Source of the DNA: Psychrobacter sp. Pi2-52
Lineage (GTDB): Bacteria > Pseudomonadota > Gammaproteobacteria > Pseudomonadales > Moraxellaceae
Direction of reading: 5' to 3'
NCBI RefSeq assembly: GCF_904846705.1
Contig: NZ_CAJHBS010000001.1
Location: 186,001 to 250,000, forward strand
DNA: 64,000 nt
The notes below the pieces were generated by a model. The model searched no databases. It was not told the origin of the DNA and saw nothing but the letters and a program-made list of their open reading frames with translations. This document shows, piece by piece, positions 19,410-29,963 of this stretch. Every line of letters begins with the position of its first letter. Position 1 is the stretch's first letter. The translations under genes were made by a program, and so were the position numbers.

Positions 19410-19967
19410 ATGAATAAGACATTACTTGCAAGTACCCTATTATGCGGTTCAGCGTTAGCAATGACTGGTTGTCAAACCGTAGAAAGCCAAATGCAAACAG
19501 GCAATCCTTTAGCACAGCCAACGCTAAAATCAACCATACAAACAGTAGATGGTGAGAAGAAAGAAGTTGGTCAAGTTTTCTTACGTCCAGTCGATGGCGG
19601 CGTCCAAGTTTACGGTAAACTCACTAATCTACAGCCAGGTAGAACTGTTTCATTACATATCCACGAAACAGGTAGCTGTGACGTCATGGGTAAAGCAGCA
19701 GGCGGTCACTTCAACCCAGACAACAAGCCACACGCTAATCCAGATGACATGAATGGTCATGCTGGTGACTTGCCAAACTTAACTGCCAATGAAGATGGTG
19801 TTGCTACTATCAATTATGTGAACAAGAAAATCGCAGCGACTGAAGCAGGTAAATACAGCGTAAATCGTTTGGCCTTTATCGTACATGCTGGCGTTGATGA
19901 TTACACCAGTCAGCCTTCAGGTAATGCAGGCGATCGTATCGGTTGCGGTATCATCGTAAAAAACTAA
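19410..19967 (+). CDS. sodC: Cu/Zn superoxide dismutase
   Basis: A periplasmic enzyme dismutating superoxide. It has a lipoprotein-type signal (AMTGC, Cys21), then the SodC fold. Metal ligands appear in SLHIHETGSC, GGHFNP, HAGDLPN and FIVHAGVDDY, and the disulfide and C-terminal loop in SGNAGDRIGCGII. The ATG at 19410 has GGAG 6 nt upstream; a TTG at 19398 in the same frame has none. 185 aa fits the family. A terminator follows. Confidence 0.96.
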   Translation: MNKTLLASTLLCGSALAMTGCQTVESQMQTGNPLAQPTLKSTIQTVDGEKKEVGQVFLRPVDGGVQVYGKLTNLQPGRTVSLHIHETGSCDVMGKAAGGHFNPDNKPHANPDDMNGHAGDLPNLTANEDGVATINYVNKKIAATEAGKYSVNRLAFIVHAGVDDYTSQPSGNAGDRIGCGIIVKN

Positions 19968-20037
19968 TACTGTCCAAACCTATTAATTTAAGTTGATTCT
20001 ATAAATATAGAAATAGCTTAAAAGAAATATTATGAGC

Positions 20038-20075
20038 ACAAAAAAAACCCTCTTAAATTATAAGAGGGTTTTTTG
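20038..20075. terminator. Terminator between sodC and topA
   Basis: Stem aaccctctta / taagagggtt (20046-20055 with 20061-20070) flanked by a long A-run and T-run, so it works for sodC and for the convergent topA. Confidence 0.92.
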
Positions 20076-20080
20076 TTGAA

Positions 20081-20197
20081 AGTAACTATTAGGTTTGTTT
20101 AAGCCAATACAAGAAAGACCAATGTAAATCGTACCTGTAGTACATCAGATGAGTCTGACGCCATAAAAGCACTGTATTGGACTTAACTAATAGTTAC
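20081..20197. repeat. Dispersed repeat copy B inside a long inverted repeat at the topA 3' end
   Basis: The core 20101-20176 matches the family described at 10745-10814. Outer arms are agtaactatt...aagccaatac (20081-20110) and gtattggacttaact...agttact (20173-20197), imperfectly complementary. The right arm covers the topA stop codon. Confidence 0.65.
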
Positions 20198-22860
20198 TCC
20201 TCTACCCATTCACCATTACGCCAGTAAACACCCCAACGTGTGGCCTTGCCGTTTTTCTCAGAGCCGATATACTGCTCTTTTTTCTTACGTGACCAGCGCA
20301 AGATGGTTGGGTTACCTTCAGGATCTTCATCTGGTCCTGCAAACAGATACTGGAACTTGTCCTCCATCTTGTCTTTAATTTCTCGTAGCTCAGCCAGCTT
20401 TGGCGGACGTGTCTCACGCACTTTTGGGAACTTAGACGCTGCTAAGAACATCCCAGCCGCCCCTTCACGCAAAATGAAATAATCATCATGCTTGGTCGAC
20501 TTTAGCTCTGGCAGATGGATTGGATCCATACGAGGCGGCGCTGCTTCACCAGTTTTTAGTACCTTGCGCGTATTATCACAGTTTTGACAAGCAAAATACG
20601 GACCAAAGCGTCCTGTTTTAAGCTCCATCTGCCCATCGCACTTATTACAGTCAATAGTTGGTGCATCTGAGCCAGGAACTTCAAACTTGCCTTCTTCTAG
20701 GATATAACCATCGCAATCAGGGTTATTACCGCAAATGTGTAGTTTGAGGCCACCATCCACGATGTAACCATTCATCGCCGTACCACATTTCGGACAGCGT
20801 TTTTTCTCCATCAAATCTTTAACTTCTGCCGCTTCGTCATCACCTTCCGCATCATCTAGATTGGCGAATGCTTCGACTGGCATTAGATTTTTGGTGCCTT
20901 TACAGCGCTCTTTTGGCGGTAAGTTATAACCCGTACAACCTAAGAATACACCTGTTGACCCTGTGCGCAGCTGCATAGGACGATCACAGATATCACAATG
21001 GACGTCTGGTACATCGGTCGGATCATTTGGACGCATACCGTCTTTTTCTTTGGCACGCTCTAGAGTAGTTTTGAACTCACCATAGAAATTATCAAGCACG
21101 TCTTTCCAGTCTTGCTCACCTTCGGCGACATGATCGAGCTTGTCTTCAAGCGCAGCAGTAAAGGTATAATCCATTAAATCTGGGAAGCTAGCCGTCAATC
21201 TATCAGTGACGATATCACCCATTTTTTCAGCAAATAAACGTTTGTTCTCTAACTTCACATAACCACGATCTTGAATGGTTGAGATAATGGATGCATACGT
21301 CGATGGACGACCGATGCCTTTTTTCTCAAGCTCTTTTACTAGACTGGCTTCAGTATAGCGAGGCGCAGGCTTAGTAAAGTGTTGACTCGGATCTAACTTA
21401 TCTAGATTCAGCTTATCGCCTTTTTTGACGTCAGGCAGTAAGGTATCGTCAGTCTTGGCTGGTGGCATCACTCTTGTGTAGCCATCAAACACCATGGTAC
21501 GACCGCGCGCTTTTAGCTCGATATCATCTGCGCCTACAAACAGGTTCACTGACAGATATTTTGCAGGTAACATCTGACACGCCACAAACTGACGCCAGAT
21601 TAGCTCGTATAGACGTATCGCATCACGCTCAACACCTTTGAGCTGCGTTGATTTCATATTGACATTAGAAGGACGAATCGCTTCATGCGCCTCTTGTGCA
21701 CCTTGCTTGTTACCATAGAAATTTGGTTTTTCTGGCACGTATTTTGCACCATAGCTGTCTTCGATATGACCACGGACAGCAGCAAGCGCGTCGCCTGATA
21801 AGAACGTCGAATCAGTACGCATATAAGTAATATGACCCGCTTCGTATAGACGCTGCGCCAAAATCATGGTTTTCTTAACAGAGAAACCTAAGCGGGTACT
21901 AGCAGCCTGTTGCAAGGTCGAAGTAATGAATGGCGCGCTTGGACGTGATTGCGTTGGTTTTTCTTCACGCTCTTTGACGATAAAATCGCTTGCTTTGAGT
22001 ATCTCTAGGACTTTATCGGTCTGCTCTTTATTCCCAAGCTTTAAGGTTTTACCGCCTTGCTTGGTCGCTTCTAAGCGGATACCGATTTGCTCAGCGTCTG
22101 AGGTTTTTTTGGCTTTGCCATTAGCAATGTGCGTGTCCGCATGGATTTGCCAGTACTCTTCTGGGATGAATGCGCGAATCTCATGCTCACGCTCGACGAC
22201 CAAACGCATAGCGACTGACTGTACACGACCTGCCGACAGTCCGCGAGCAATCTTTTGCCATAATAATGGCGATACCATAAAGCCAACAACACGGTCCAAG
22301 AACCGACGCGCTTGCTGCGCGTTCACGCGGTCAATGTCTAATTTCGAAGGCTGCTTAAATGCACTTTGGATAGCTGACTTGGTAATCTCGTTGAAGACCA
22401 CACGTTGATACTTGCTATCAGGGCCACCGATGACTTCTTTTAAATGCCAAGCGATCGCTTCCCCTTCTCTATCCATATCCGTTGCTAGATAGATTTTGTC
22501 AGCGTCTTTGGCTAGTGCTTTGAGCTCTTTGATGACTTTGGTTTTGTTTGGCAGTACTTCATAAACTGCCGCCCAGTCATGCTCTGGATCTACACCCATG
22601 CGGCGTACCAGTGCTTGTTGCGCTTTTTCTTCTTTGGTCAGACTGTCATCTTTTTTAGCGGTCGTTGCTTTCTTTGCGCTTTTGCTCGCACTGACCGGCA
22701 AATCACGGACGTGACCGATACTTGAGCGTACAATAAAGTCATCACCAAGGTATTTATTAATCGTTTTTGCCTTGGCTGGTGATTCTACGATCACCAAAGA
22801 CTTACCCTTTGGGCTGTCAGCAGCTGGTACTGGACTTTTTTTGGTTGTGGTTTTTGCCAT
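20194..22860 (-). CDS. topA: DNA topoisomerase I
   Basis: A type IA topoisomerase relaxing negative supercoils. The toprim domain starts at [21 protein letters not shown] (about residue 19) with EGEAIAWHL and DMDREG motifs. The catalytic Tyr is in HITYMRTDS. Three C-terminal zinc-ribbon units follow ([22 protein letters not shown]), then a basic tail. About 888 aa. A further in-frame ATG at 22875 has no better ribosome-binding site, so the start is uncertain by five codons. Confidence 0.96.
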   Translation of the reverse strand: MAKTTTKKSPVPAADSPKGKSLVIVESPAKAKTINKYLGDDFIVRSSIGHVRDLPVSASKSAKKATTAKKDDSLTKEEKAQQALVRRMGVDPEHDWAAVYEVLPNKTKVIKELKALAKDADKIYLATDMDREGEAIAWHLKEVIGGPDSKYQRVVFNEITKSAIQSAFKQPSKLDIDRVNAQQARRFLDRVVGFMVSPLLWQKIARGLSAGRVQSVAMRLVVEREHEIRAFIPEEYWQIHADTHIANGKAKKTSDAEQIGIRLEATKQGGKTLKLGNKEQTDKVLEILKASDFIVKEREEKPTQSRPSAPFITSTLQQAASTRLGFSVKKTMILAQRLYEAGHITYMRTDSTFLSGDALAAVRGHIEDSYGAKYVPEKPNFYGNKQGAQEAHEAIRPSNVNMKSTQLKGVERDAIRLYELIWRQFVACQMLPAKYLSVNLFVGADDIELKARGRTMVFDGYTRVMPPAKTDDTLLPDVKKGDKLNLDKLDPSQHFTKPAPRYTEASLVKELEKKGIGRPSTYASIISTIQDRGYVKLENKRLFAEKMGDIVTDRLTASFPDLMDYTFTAALEDKLDHVAEGEQDWKDVLDNFYGEFKTTLERAKEKDGMRPNDPTDVPDVHCDICDRPMQLRTGSTGVFLGCTGYNLPPKERCKGTKNLMPVEAFANLDDAEGDDEAAEVKDLMEKKRCPKCGTAMNGYIVDGGLKLHICGNNPDCDGYILEEGKFEVPGSDAPTIDCNKCDGQMELKTGRFGPYFACQNCDNTRKVLKTGEAAPPRMDPIHLPELKSTKHDDYFILREGAAGMFLAASKFPKVRETRPPKLAELREIKDKMEDKFQYLFAGPDEDPEGNPTILRWSRKKKEQYIGSEKNGKATRWGVYWRNGEWVEE

Positions 22861-23143
22861 GTTTGACGACACCATAATATAAGTAAATTAAAAGTAAGTT
22901 TAAATTCAGCAGCACGGCAATTTATGGAAGCAGATACTCATGGTTTGACCATGGTTTAGCTATTTATAGTAATAATCGCTGCTGATAAAAAAGGTTATAA
23001 AATAAATAATAACCATAAAATAAAGATATAGTTATAAAGACGTTACACTGCTAAGCGTTAAACTGTCAACTTTAAATAATTTGAATATGACAAACCGCTT
23101 GCATATTGCCCTTTAATGGAGACGAAAAAACGCTTTACTAGGT

Positions 23144-23740
23144 TTATGCTTGTTTTTGCATCTGTAGCGCCCATTTCTCAAGGTTTTCTTTGAGCACTAA
23201 TAAGTCCGCTTCGATCCGTTTTTGATGGTACGTTGGGTTAGATGCTGGACGTACATAAGCAATATCTTCCCAATAAATAATAATGCTATTGGCCTTGGTC
23301 AATAGACCTTTAACAAACGGCTCGATACTTACTGGTAGCTCTAACGGCACTTGATCCAAGCTAAAATCAGTTTTTTTGACTACTGGATTATTGCTGATTT
23401 GACTAGAACGAATCGCACTGGGAATAGTAAGCGTTTTATCATCTGTACTGGTATCAACAAAACTGCTGTCTGGTCGCCACTGTCCATCAATCACTTGATA
23501 ACGAGTATGCGGCAGTTTAGTGTCTTCAAATATCAGGCAGTACTGTCCAAGCATACCGCGGCCATACTCATTATCACGACCTTTGATCCAATCAGGGCAC
23601 GAAACAAGTTTTGGATTGAGCTGTAAACGACGCGCGGTCATACGCAGCTTATCCAAACGCTGATCGATACCGTTCGGTTTGAGCGCCATCATACTCCCTA
23701 ATACGAATAGTACAATGATAACGCCAATCAATGTTCCCAT
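23144..23740 (-). CDS. Membrane-anchored hypothetical protein (198 aa)
   Basis: One N-terminal membrane helix (about 2-20), then a positively charged stretch, and a mixed alpha/beta periplasmic or cytosolic domain with three or so Trp (SCPDWIKGRDN, DGQWRPD). No family is recognised. AAGG precedes the ATG by about 8 nt. It lies just upstream of topA on the same strand, separated by about 280 bases. Confidence 0.6.
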   Translation of the reverse strand: MGTLIGVIIVLFVLGSMMALKPNGIDQRLDKLRMTARRLQLNPKLVSCPDWIKGRDNEYGRGMLGQYCLIFEDTKLPHTRYQVIDGQWRPDSSFVDTSTDDKTLTIPSAIRSSQISNNPVVKKTDFSLDQVPLELPVSIEPFVKGLLTKANSIIIYWEDIAYVRPASNPTYHQKRIEADLLVLKENLEKWALQMQKQA

Positions 23741-24097
23741 GATGGTCTGGCCTTTTGACTAAATGAAAAAGATACTAATAGAGATATAGGTAAATATCGC
23801 TAATGAACCGTTATTTATACATAGTACATATAGATTTGCGATTAGCAGGATAATAAACAACGATATATAAGGGCTTATAATGAGCACGAACCATTAAAAA
23901 TCAAGCGTTGTCGTCCAATCGCGGTACAACAGGTGCTTTTAAAGCATATGACAATTTAGCAAGTTACGCTATTAAATCAATTATTTAGCGTATATAAACT
24001 TACCGAGCACAGTACGCTATAAAAACCAGATACGAAAAGTGGTCAGCTCAAAAAAGTGCTATGATAAACCATAATTTTAAACGCGCGCAGGTTTATT
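23741..24097. other. Divergent gap, nothing recognised
   Basis: A 357-base AT-rich gap between divergent genes, which must hold both promoters. I see only short palindromes (gctaat/attagc, gcttttaaagc) and no named element. Confidence 0.4.
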
Positions 24098-24637
24098 ATG
24101 AATTATCTTATTGAGTCAAACTCATCGGGCGCTTATCACGCTCGCAAGCTGATGAGTAGAGTCATTAGCAAAACAGGCATGAGTCTATCGCTACTTGGCG
24201 CGGTCGTACTGACATTATCAGGCTGTGCCACGACTCAGAGCCTAACGCCGCAGCAATGTCAAAGCAGTAACTGGCAAGAAGTTGGCTACGCTGATGGCTC
24301 GCAAGGGCGTTCAGGTGCCTACTTCGGTCACTATACCAATAGCTGCGCCAGTATAGGCGGTGCTAGTCCTAACCGTATCCAATGGGAGCAAGGCCGTCAA
24401 CAGGGTCTCAAAAACTATTGTACTGAATTGAATGCTTATAAGCTCGGTCGCGAAGGCTATGACTGGCAACCTGTCTGTCCGTTAGAAGGTATTGAGAAGT
24501 TAGAAGAAGCTTACTCTCAAGGGCGCTACTATTATATCCGTCAGCGCGATCTCGACTACTTACGCTCACCTTACCCATTTGGCTACAGACATGCAGGTTT
24601 TGGTTACGGCTATCGTCCGTTTGGCTACGGCTGGTAA
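24098..24637 (+). CDS. DUF2799-like lipoprotein
   Basis: A 179-aa lipoprotein. Signal peptide with lipobox LSGC ends about residue 42, then SNWQEVGYADGSQGRSG, EQGRQQGLKNYC and LGREGYDW, the GY.DG..G pattern of DUF2799 proteins. The tail (about 155-179) is Gly/Tyr/Phe-rich (FGYRHAGFGYGYRPFGYGW). The ATG at 24098 has AGG 6 nt upstream. Alternative internal ATGs at 24152 and 24179 would give a more usual signal peptide length. Function unknown. Confidence 0.72.
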   Translation: MNYLIESNSSGAYHARKLMSRVISKTGMSLSLLGAVVLTLSGCATTQSLTPQQCQSSNWQEVGYADGSQGRSGAYFGHYTNSCASIGGASPNRIQWEQGRQQGLKNYCTELNAYKLGREGYDWQPVCPLEGIEKLEEAYSQGRYYYIRQRDLDYLRSPYPFGYRHAGFGYGYRPFGYGW

Positions 24638-24638
24638 A

Positions 24639-24691
24639 AAAAGAAAACCTCACTAACGACTTAATTTGAGGTTTAAGTAGTTAATGAGGTT
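24639..24691 (-). terminator. Terminator of the tonB-exbBD operon
   Basis: A 19-bp imperfect stem (24646-24664 with 24673-24691, 17 of 19 pairing) with 8-nt loop. On the minus strand it is followed by TTTTCTTTTTTT, so it faces the exbD transcript. Confidence 0.75.
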
Positions 24692-24862
24692 GGAGAAAAT
24701 TTTATTATTTTAATTGTTTTTATTATAATGGTGCTAATTGTCTTGCTGGTTGGGCTATTGGTTTATCTAGCCAGTTTTCTAATATAAAATTAAAGCTACT
24801 AGCACTGACTCACAATGCCTAAACTATTCAATGCTTAAGTTATTCAGTATTTAGCTACTAAG

Positions 24863-25264
24863 CTACTCATTCACAAATGCGATTTTGGTCAGTCCAGCGT
24901 TGCTTGCCGCTGCCAAAACTTGAGCGACCGTATCGTACTTGCCTTCTTTATCCGCACGTAACTGTACCGCTGGATTCTTACCAGTCGCGCCTTGTTGCTG
25001 CAAGCGTTTCTCCAACTCTTCCATGCTGATTGGATCACTATCCCAGAATATCCCCGCGTCCTTATCAATGCTGACTTGGATCGCTTCTGGCGGCGTTTCA
25101 TTGAGCGCGGCACTGGTCTCTGGCAAATCTAAAGGCACCGTCGGATTCAACACGGTCGCTGTCAATAAAAATATAATCATCAATACCAGCATGATATCGA
25201 TAAGCGGAATAAGGTTCATCTCATCCATGCTTCGTACGTCATCATCACCCAATTGAAATGCCAT
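24863..25264 (-). CDS. exbD: Biopolymer transport protein ExbD
   Basis: Part of the inner-membrane proton channel that energises TonB. 133 aa: short cytoplasmic start, one membrane helix (NLIPLIDIMLVLMIIFLL) with the essential Asp in PLIDIM, then the periplasmic domain (VQLRADKEGKYDTVAQVL). The ATG at 25264 has GAGAG 5 nt upstream; four residues further upstream in frame lack support. It follows exbB by 140 bases. Confidence 0.94.
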   Translation of the reverse strand: MAFQLGDDDVRSMDEMNLIPLIDIMLVLMIIFLLTATVLNPTVPLDLPETSAALNETPPEAIQVSIDKDAGIFWDSDPISMEELEKRLQQQGATGKNPAVQLRADKEGKYDTVAQVLAAASNAGLTKIAFVNE

Positions 25265-25405
25265 AGTTACTCTCAATGCTTTTGGTTATTTTCACACAGC
25301 CAAGCCGCTTTTTGACGGTTTTTCGACTTGTGGTTTGAGCCTTTATAGACTTATCACTTACAGACCTAGCCTTTACAGAATCAGTATCTGTAGAATTAAT
25401 ACTAT

Positions 25406-26095
25406 CTATAGCTGCTTTGGCACAGAATTACTGTAGTTATTGGTATGCTGAGTCTCGCTCGTCGTTGAACGACTGCTTGTTGCAGCGTGCACTTGTGAGG
25501 CGCTAGCAGCATGGCTCGCAGTTACCTTAGTAGTATCCAAAAGACCCGTTGATTGCGCCAATAGATCATGCGCTCTGTCGTTGGCTTGATACATTATGCG
25601 GCGATTGATACGTACTGCCAGGTTGTAAAACACCACGGCTGGAATCGCTACTGCAATGCCGAGACCTGTCATAATCAGTGCTTCACCGACTGGCCCTGCA
25701 ACTTGTCCCAACCCTGCCTGACCACTCATACCGATGTTGTGCAAGGCATGGAAAATACCCCATACCGTACCAAACAAGCCAATGAACGGTGCAATCGCTG
25801 CCGTCGTGCCAAGAATTGGCAGACCGCGCTCACTAGCAAAGCGATAGCGACCGATGTGCTTGAGCAAAGTCTGCTCAGTCACCAAACGGCGAGTGGCAGC
25901 ATCAGAACCTGCCAAATCAGACTGTCTGGCTTGTAATTGCTGACTCAAATCATCTGCTACATTGGTCGCCAGTTTGCGGCTTTGCAATACGCGGACGATA
26001 CCTGTCACCCAAGAGAGAATAGATAACGCAAGCAACAAAAAGAACAACGTTTTTGTCACCATGTCGCTGATCTGCCAGTATTGCATAAAGTCCAT
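25406..26095 (-). CDS. exbB: Biopolymer transport protein ExbB
   Basis: The channel partner of ExbD. 229 aa with three membrane helices: about 12-31, then two after the cytoplasmic domain including GLFGTVWGIFHALHNI and VGEALIMTGLGIAVAIPAVVFYNLAV, the MotA/TolQ/ExbB signature. AAGGAG lies 6 nt before the ATG at 26095, so the longer frame from 26122 is not used. The C-terminal about 40 residues are Ser/Thr/Ala-rich. Confidence 0.94.
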   Translation of the reverse strand: MDFMQYWQISDMVTKTLFFLLLALSILSWVTGIVRVLQSRKLATNVADDLSQQLQARQSDLAGSDAATRRLVTEQTLLKHIGRYRFASERGLPILGTTAAIAPFIGLFGTVWGIFHALHNIGMSGQAGLGQVAGPVGEALIMTGLGIAVAIPAVVFYNLAVRINRRIMYQANDRAHDLLAQSTGLLDTTKVTASHAASASQVHAATSSRSTTSETQHTNNYSNSVPKQL

Positions 26096-26203
26096 GTCAG
26101 ACTCCTTAATGTGTAATGCCATTACATGATACTGAGGTAAATATCATGTTTAGTTTTATAATGAAAAATGATGAATAAATACGTTGTTATAAAGTATGAG
26201 TTA

Positions 26204-27163
26204 TCAAGGAACTGCGTAACTGATCGGTAGGGTCACATCACCTACCACGGGTACGCCATTCTTAGTAAAGGGTTTGAACTTGCCAGATCGCACTTGACGT
26301 CTGGCTTCTTTGTCTAGTAGCGGATTACCTGATGATTGAGCAACTCGCACGTTATCGATGCCGCCTTGTTTGTTGACTCGTAATACCAAGACAACGTTGA
26401 GCGTATCACCAGAACGGGCTCTACGTGCGGCGCGCTCAGGGAAACTAAAGTTTGGCGCAGATGCCCAGTTGGCTGAGCTAGCAGTGAAGCTCACAGGCTC
26501 ATTACTCTGTGCTAAAGCAGCTGCTGCTTCCGCCTCAGCTCTTGCTTGTGCAGCGGCGGCCTCTGCAGCAGCCTTCGCTTGAGCGGCAGCTTTGGCATCA
26601 GCGACTCTTTTGGCTTCTTGCTCTGCCCTAGCTTGCGCCTCTTGCTCAGCTTTTCTGGCTTGTCGCTCTGATTCAGCTTGGGCAGCTGCTTTGCGCTGTG
26701 CTTCAGCTGCTGAATTATCAACCTTTGGTTTCGGTAGCGGCTCTTTTGGGGCTACTTTTTGACTGGTATCAGGACGAGGCTTTTCTGACGCTATCACAGG
26801 CGTCACTTTCGGCTCTACATTTTTTACAATAGGCTCTTTTGGTTTTACTGGTGTCTCTGTTGGTTTTCTAACCGGCTCTTTAGGCTTTGGTTCAGGTTGC
26901 GGCGCTGGCTGAACTTGTACCTCAGGCTGTACTTCTTTTTTGGCTGTGACTGTTTGTTTTTCTACTTCAGTTGAGACCGTTTTTGCCGGTAATGACACAA
27001 ACTTTATCTCAAGTGGTGACATCTCTTTTTTTGGCTCAGGTTTGAGTTCAGGCGTTTTTATTGCCACTAGTGCAATTGCGGCAAGCACATGGAGTCCTAG
27101 TACTGCAACAATAGCTAGCAATAACGACTTAAGTGGTGGCGCGTCTAAATCCGTTGAACTCAT
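26204..27163 (-). CDS. tonB: Energy transducer TonB
   Basis: A periplasm-spanning protein linking ExbBD to outer-membrane receptors. 319 aa: N-terminal membrane anchor (about 12-34), a Pro/Lys/Glu-rich stretch (about 38-135), an Ala/Glu/Lys/Arg helical segment (about 150-220), and the C-terminal TonB fold (RRARSGDTLNVVLVLRVNKQ and LDKEARRQVRSGKFKPF). First gene of tonB-exbB-exbD, with a Fur-box-like site 50 bases upstream. Confidence 0.93.
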   Translation of the reverse strand: MSSTDLDAPPLKSLLLAIVAVLGLHVLAAIALVAIKTPELKPEPKKEMSPLEIKFVSLPAKTVSTEVEKQTVTAKKEVQPEVQVQPAPQPEPKPKEPVRKPTETPVKPKEPIVKNVEPKVTPVIASEKPRPDTSQKVAPKEPLPKPKVDNSAAEAQRKAAAQAESERQARKAEQEAQARAEQEAKRVADAKAAAQAKAAAEAAAAQARAEAEAAAALAQSNEPVSFTASSANWASAPNFSFPERAARRARSGDTLNVVLVLRVNKQGGIDNVRVAQSSGNPLLDKEARRQVRSGKFKPFTKNGVPVVGDVTLPISYAVP

Positions 27164-27215
27164 AACAGCCTAATGTTTATTACTCAGAGTAGAATGGCGT
27201 AGATAATAATGCAAA

Positions 27216-27230
27216 CGATAATTATTATCA
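27216..27230. promoter_or_regulatory. Fur-box-like site upstream of tonB
   Basis: cgataattattatca matches the Fur 7-1-7 pattern TGATAATNATTATCA at all but its first base. It lies about 53 bases from the tonB ATG, a fitting place for iron repression. Confidence 0.75.
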
Positions 27231-27414
27231 ATAATAATTTACAATATTTTTGCTATTTAATACATCTCTGACACGTAATATTGCTTAATAGTTTTACCTA
27301 TCGCAACACTCATTTTCATGAACGTTGCCTACCTTTATACCTCACTACTATGAAACTTATCTTTTTATCAAATGATACGTTGCGTTTAATATAGCAAGTA
27401 CTGTTAATAAAAAC

Positions 27415-27437
27415 CATTATCATTTATATTGATAATG
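27415..27437. promoter_or_regulatory. Fur-like palindrome upstream of siderophore transporter
   Basis: cattatca and tgataatg (8-bp perfect inverted arms, 7-bp spacer) contain ATTATC/GATAAT hexamers. The arm orientation is not the standard one, so this is weaker than the tonB site. It lies about 210 bases before the binding-protein gene. The rest of the 27164-27647 gap is AT-rich without other recognised elements. Confidence 0.5.
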
Positions 27438-27647
27438 AGTCTCAACTACTTTATTATAACGTCTGTCCTGTCAACTCATACTATTTTTATAAAAACTATT
27501 CGTATAAAAAATTAGTGAGTGGTACTAAGTAGACTATTTATTTTATGCTTTTATCTCAGCATCTTTCAGACTTAATATTTTTAGCGTCATTCATTTGCAA
27601 TTATTTTAGACAATTGCTTAAACATTTTTTGATAGACCGAGTTCATT

Positions 27648-28700
27648 ATGCCGACACCTTTATTATCTAGCAGACCTACCGCCTCTTTTTTCAAACGTCC
27701 ATTATTGACTGCTGCCATGACAGCGTTATTAGCTACGGTAGTGGCAGGATGTAGCTCGCCTGAATCTAATGACTCTGAGCCAGCAGACGCCAAAACTGAA
27801 AACCCAACGGCTGATGAATCACAGAACGTTGCTAATAACGACGCTGTATCTGCTGAGAAAATCATGGTCAATACCGTGAAAGGTGATGTTGAGCTTGCTA
27901 TGAACCCATCACCACTTGTCGTTTATGATATGACGTTGATGCAAGACTTGGCCGCGCTAGATGTGGCAGTCGATGGTATGCCTGGTGGTCTATTACTAAA
28001 GAACCTACACTCAGAGACGCAACCTGATCCAAAATCGGTAGGTACTGTGTTTGAGCCAGATCTTGAAGCGTTGAATGCGATGCAGCCGCAAGCTATTTTG
28101 GTCGGTTCACGCATGGCAGAAAAATACGACGAGCTATCAAGTATCGCGCCGACATTGGACATGAGTATTGATACAGCTAACATTTACGAATCAAGCAAGC
28201 AGCGCCTGCATGATTTAGGTGCACTGTTTGGTAAAAGCGATCAAGCCGCAAAGTTACAACAGAACATCGATGGACTCATCACTGAGACCAAGAGTCTAAC
28301 AAAAGAAAATAAAGGCACTGGCCTAGTCGTCATGGTCAATGGTAATAAAATGTCAGCCTATGGTGACAAGTCTCGCTATGGTTTTATCCATACTGTATTA
28401 GGGGTACCAATGGCAGATGACAAAATTGCCGATGCGCCTCATGGTCAGCCAATATCGTTTGAATACATCCAAAAAGCCAATCCTGATTGGTTATTTGTCA
28501 TCGACCGTAGTGCTGCAATTGGTGAAGACGGTATTGGTGCCAAGGCCGTATTAGACAATCCATTGGTTGCTCAAAGCAACGCATGGAGCAAGCAGCAAGT
28601 GGTTTATCTGAGCCCAGATTCTTACTTAGCATTTGGCGGTTATTACCAATGGATGCAGGATCTAACGACAATCAAAGATGCTTTTACTAACGCTAAATAA
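27648..28700 (+). CDS. Siderophore ABC transporter substrate-binding protein
   Basis: A 350-aa lipoprotein of the FatB/CeuE/YclQ type, which delivers ferric catecholate-type siderophores to the permease. Signal peptide with lipobox VVAGC ends near residue 36. A Ser/Asp/Glu/Asn-rich linker precedes the class III binding fold (VVYDMTLMQDLAALDV, MQPQAILVGSRM, GVPMADDKIADAPHGQPISFEYIQKANPDWLF split over lobes). First gene of a four-gene operon whose next gene starts 81 bases later. Confidence 0.88.
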   Translation: MPTPLLSSRPTASFFKRPLLTAAMTALLATVVAGCSSPESNDSEPADAKTENPTADESQNVANNDAVSAEKIMVNTVKGDVELAMNPSPLVVYDMTLMQDLAALDVAVDGMPGGLLLKNLHSETQPDPKSVGTVFEPDLEALNAMQPQAILVGSRMAEKYDELSSIAPTLDMSIDTANIYESSKQRLHDLGALFGKSDQAAKLQQNIDGLITETKSLTKENKGTGLVVMVNGNKMSAYGDKSRYGFIHTVLGVPMADDKIADAPHGQPISFEYIQKANPDWLFVIDRSAAIGEDGIGAKAVLDNPLVAQSNAWSKQQVVYLSPDSYLAFGGYYQWMQDLTTIKDAFTNAK

Positions 28701-28781
28701 TGTCGTTTTCTAGACAAACGATTATTGCACAAGTAAATATTATTACCGTTAACCCTGCTCATTTTTAAGCCAGTAGAGATT

Positions 28782-29867
28782 ATGTCGTTATTTTCTCCCC
28801 GTACTCATGCTAGGCTCAAATCCAGTACTGCTCCATCAGCGTCAAGCTGGCAGAGCGGTACTGGCAATGCGTTACATCGACGTACTGTCATACCACCGTG
28901 GCTCATCAATACAGCAAGCCTCATTCTTATGGGGCTTTTGGTGTTATTGAGCTTATCTATTGGTGTGGCCGACTTTTCGTGGTCAGGTATCTTGCAGAGC
29001 CTGCTGACTCAGAGTGCCAACTCCGATAGCTCATTGTTATTGGTTAGCCGTATACCGCGTACCATCGCCATTATCTTGACTGGTATTGCGATGGCAGTGG
29101 CTGGGATGATTATCCAAGTAGTACTAAAAAACCGCTTTGTAGAGCCATCTATGGTTGGTGCAACTCAGAGCGCTGCACTTGGTTTGCTAGTGGTTAGTTT
29201 ACTGTTCCCTGCTAGTGCGCTCATTGTCAAAATGGGCGTGGCAACCATCGCTGCCGTTTTTGGCATGATGCTATTTATGCTGCTCATTCACCGTATTCCG
29301 CCCACTGATTTTTTGATGATTCCACTGATTGGCATTGTCTTTGGCGGCATTATTGAAGCCGTCACTACCTTTATCGCCTATCAAACCGAATCACTACAGA
29401 TGCTGAGTGTTTGGCAGTTTGGAGATTTTTCGGGCGTATTGGCAGGGCGCTATGAGCTGTTGTGGCTCACGGGTGGACTGTGTGTGCTGGCTTATATTAT
29501 TGCTGACAAGCTGACCATCGTTGGTTTGGGTGACAATATCGCCTTAAACTTGGGTATTAGTAAGCGTCAAGTCACTTGGATTGGCGTGGGTATGGTAGCC
29601 ATGATGAGCGCTGTCGTGGTCGTAACTGTGGGCATGATTCCTTTTATTGGGCTGGTCGTACCAAACATTGTGAGCCGTCTAATGGGAGATAAGTTGCGTC
29701 GCAGCTTGCCAGCAGTGGCCCTACTTGGTGCTTCAGCCGTACTGCTATGCGATATTATCGGGCGCTCTATTCGCTATCCATTTGAAGTACCGGTCGCCAC
29801 TATTTTTGGTGTGGTTGGTACGGTGCTGTTTTTATGGCTGTTATTACGTGCGCCAGCTGAGCAGTAG
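28782..29867 (+). CDS. Siderophore ABC transporter permease (FecCD family)
   Basis: A 361-aa FecCD/BtuC-family permease (FatD/CeuB/YclN-like). A roughly 45-residue polar N-terminus precedes several membrane helices. Typical motifs: SRIPRTIAIILTGIAMAVAG, GATQSAALGLL, GMIPFIGLVVPNIVSRLMG. GTAGAG-type ribosome-binding site (gtagagatt) is present. It pairs with the next gene to form the heterodimeric channel. Confidence 0.9.
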   Translation: MSLFSPRTHARLKSSTAPSASSWQSGTGNALHRRTVIPPWLINTASLILMGLLVLLSLSIGVADFSWSGILQSLLTQSANSDSSLLLVSRIPRTIAIILTGIAMAVAGMIIQVVLKNRFVEPSMVGATQSAALGLLVVSLLFPASALIVKMGVATIAAVFGMMLFMLLIHRIPPTDFLMIPLIGIVFGGIIEAVTTFIAYQTESLQMLSVWQFGDFSGVLAGRYELLWLTGGLCVLAYIIADKLTIVGLGDNIALNLGISKRQVTWIGVGMVAMMSAVVVVTVGMIPFIGLVVPNIVSRLMGDKLRRSLPAVALLGASAVLLCDIIGRSIRYPFEVPVATIFGVVGTVLFLWLLLRAPAEQ

Positions 29868-29963
29868 CACCATGTTCACTAACTATGTATTAATTTTCAA
29901 CACTCGCTTACCGTCGTTCATTTTTTGCCTTATTAGATAAGCTTGGCACCATAGGATTTTTGT

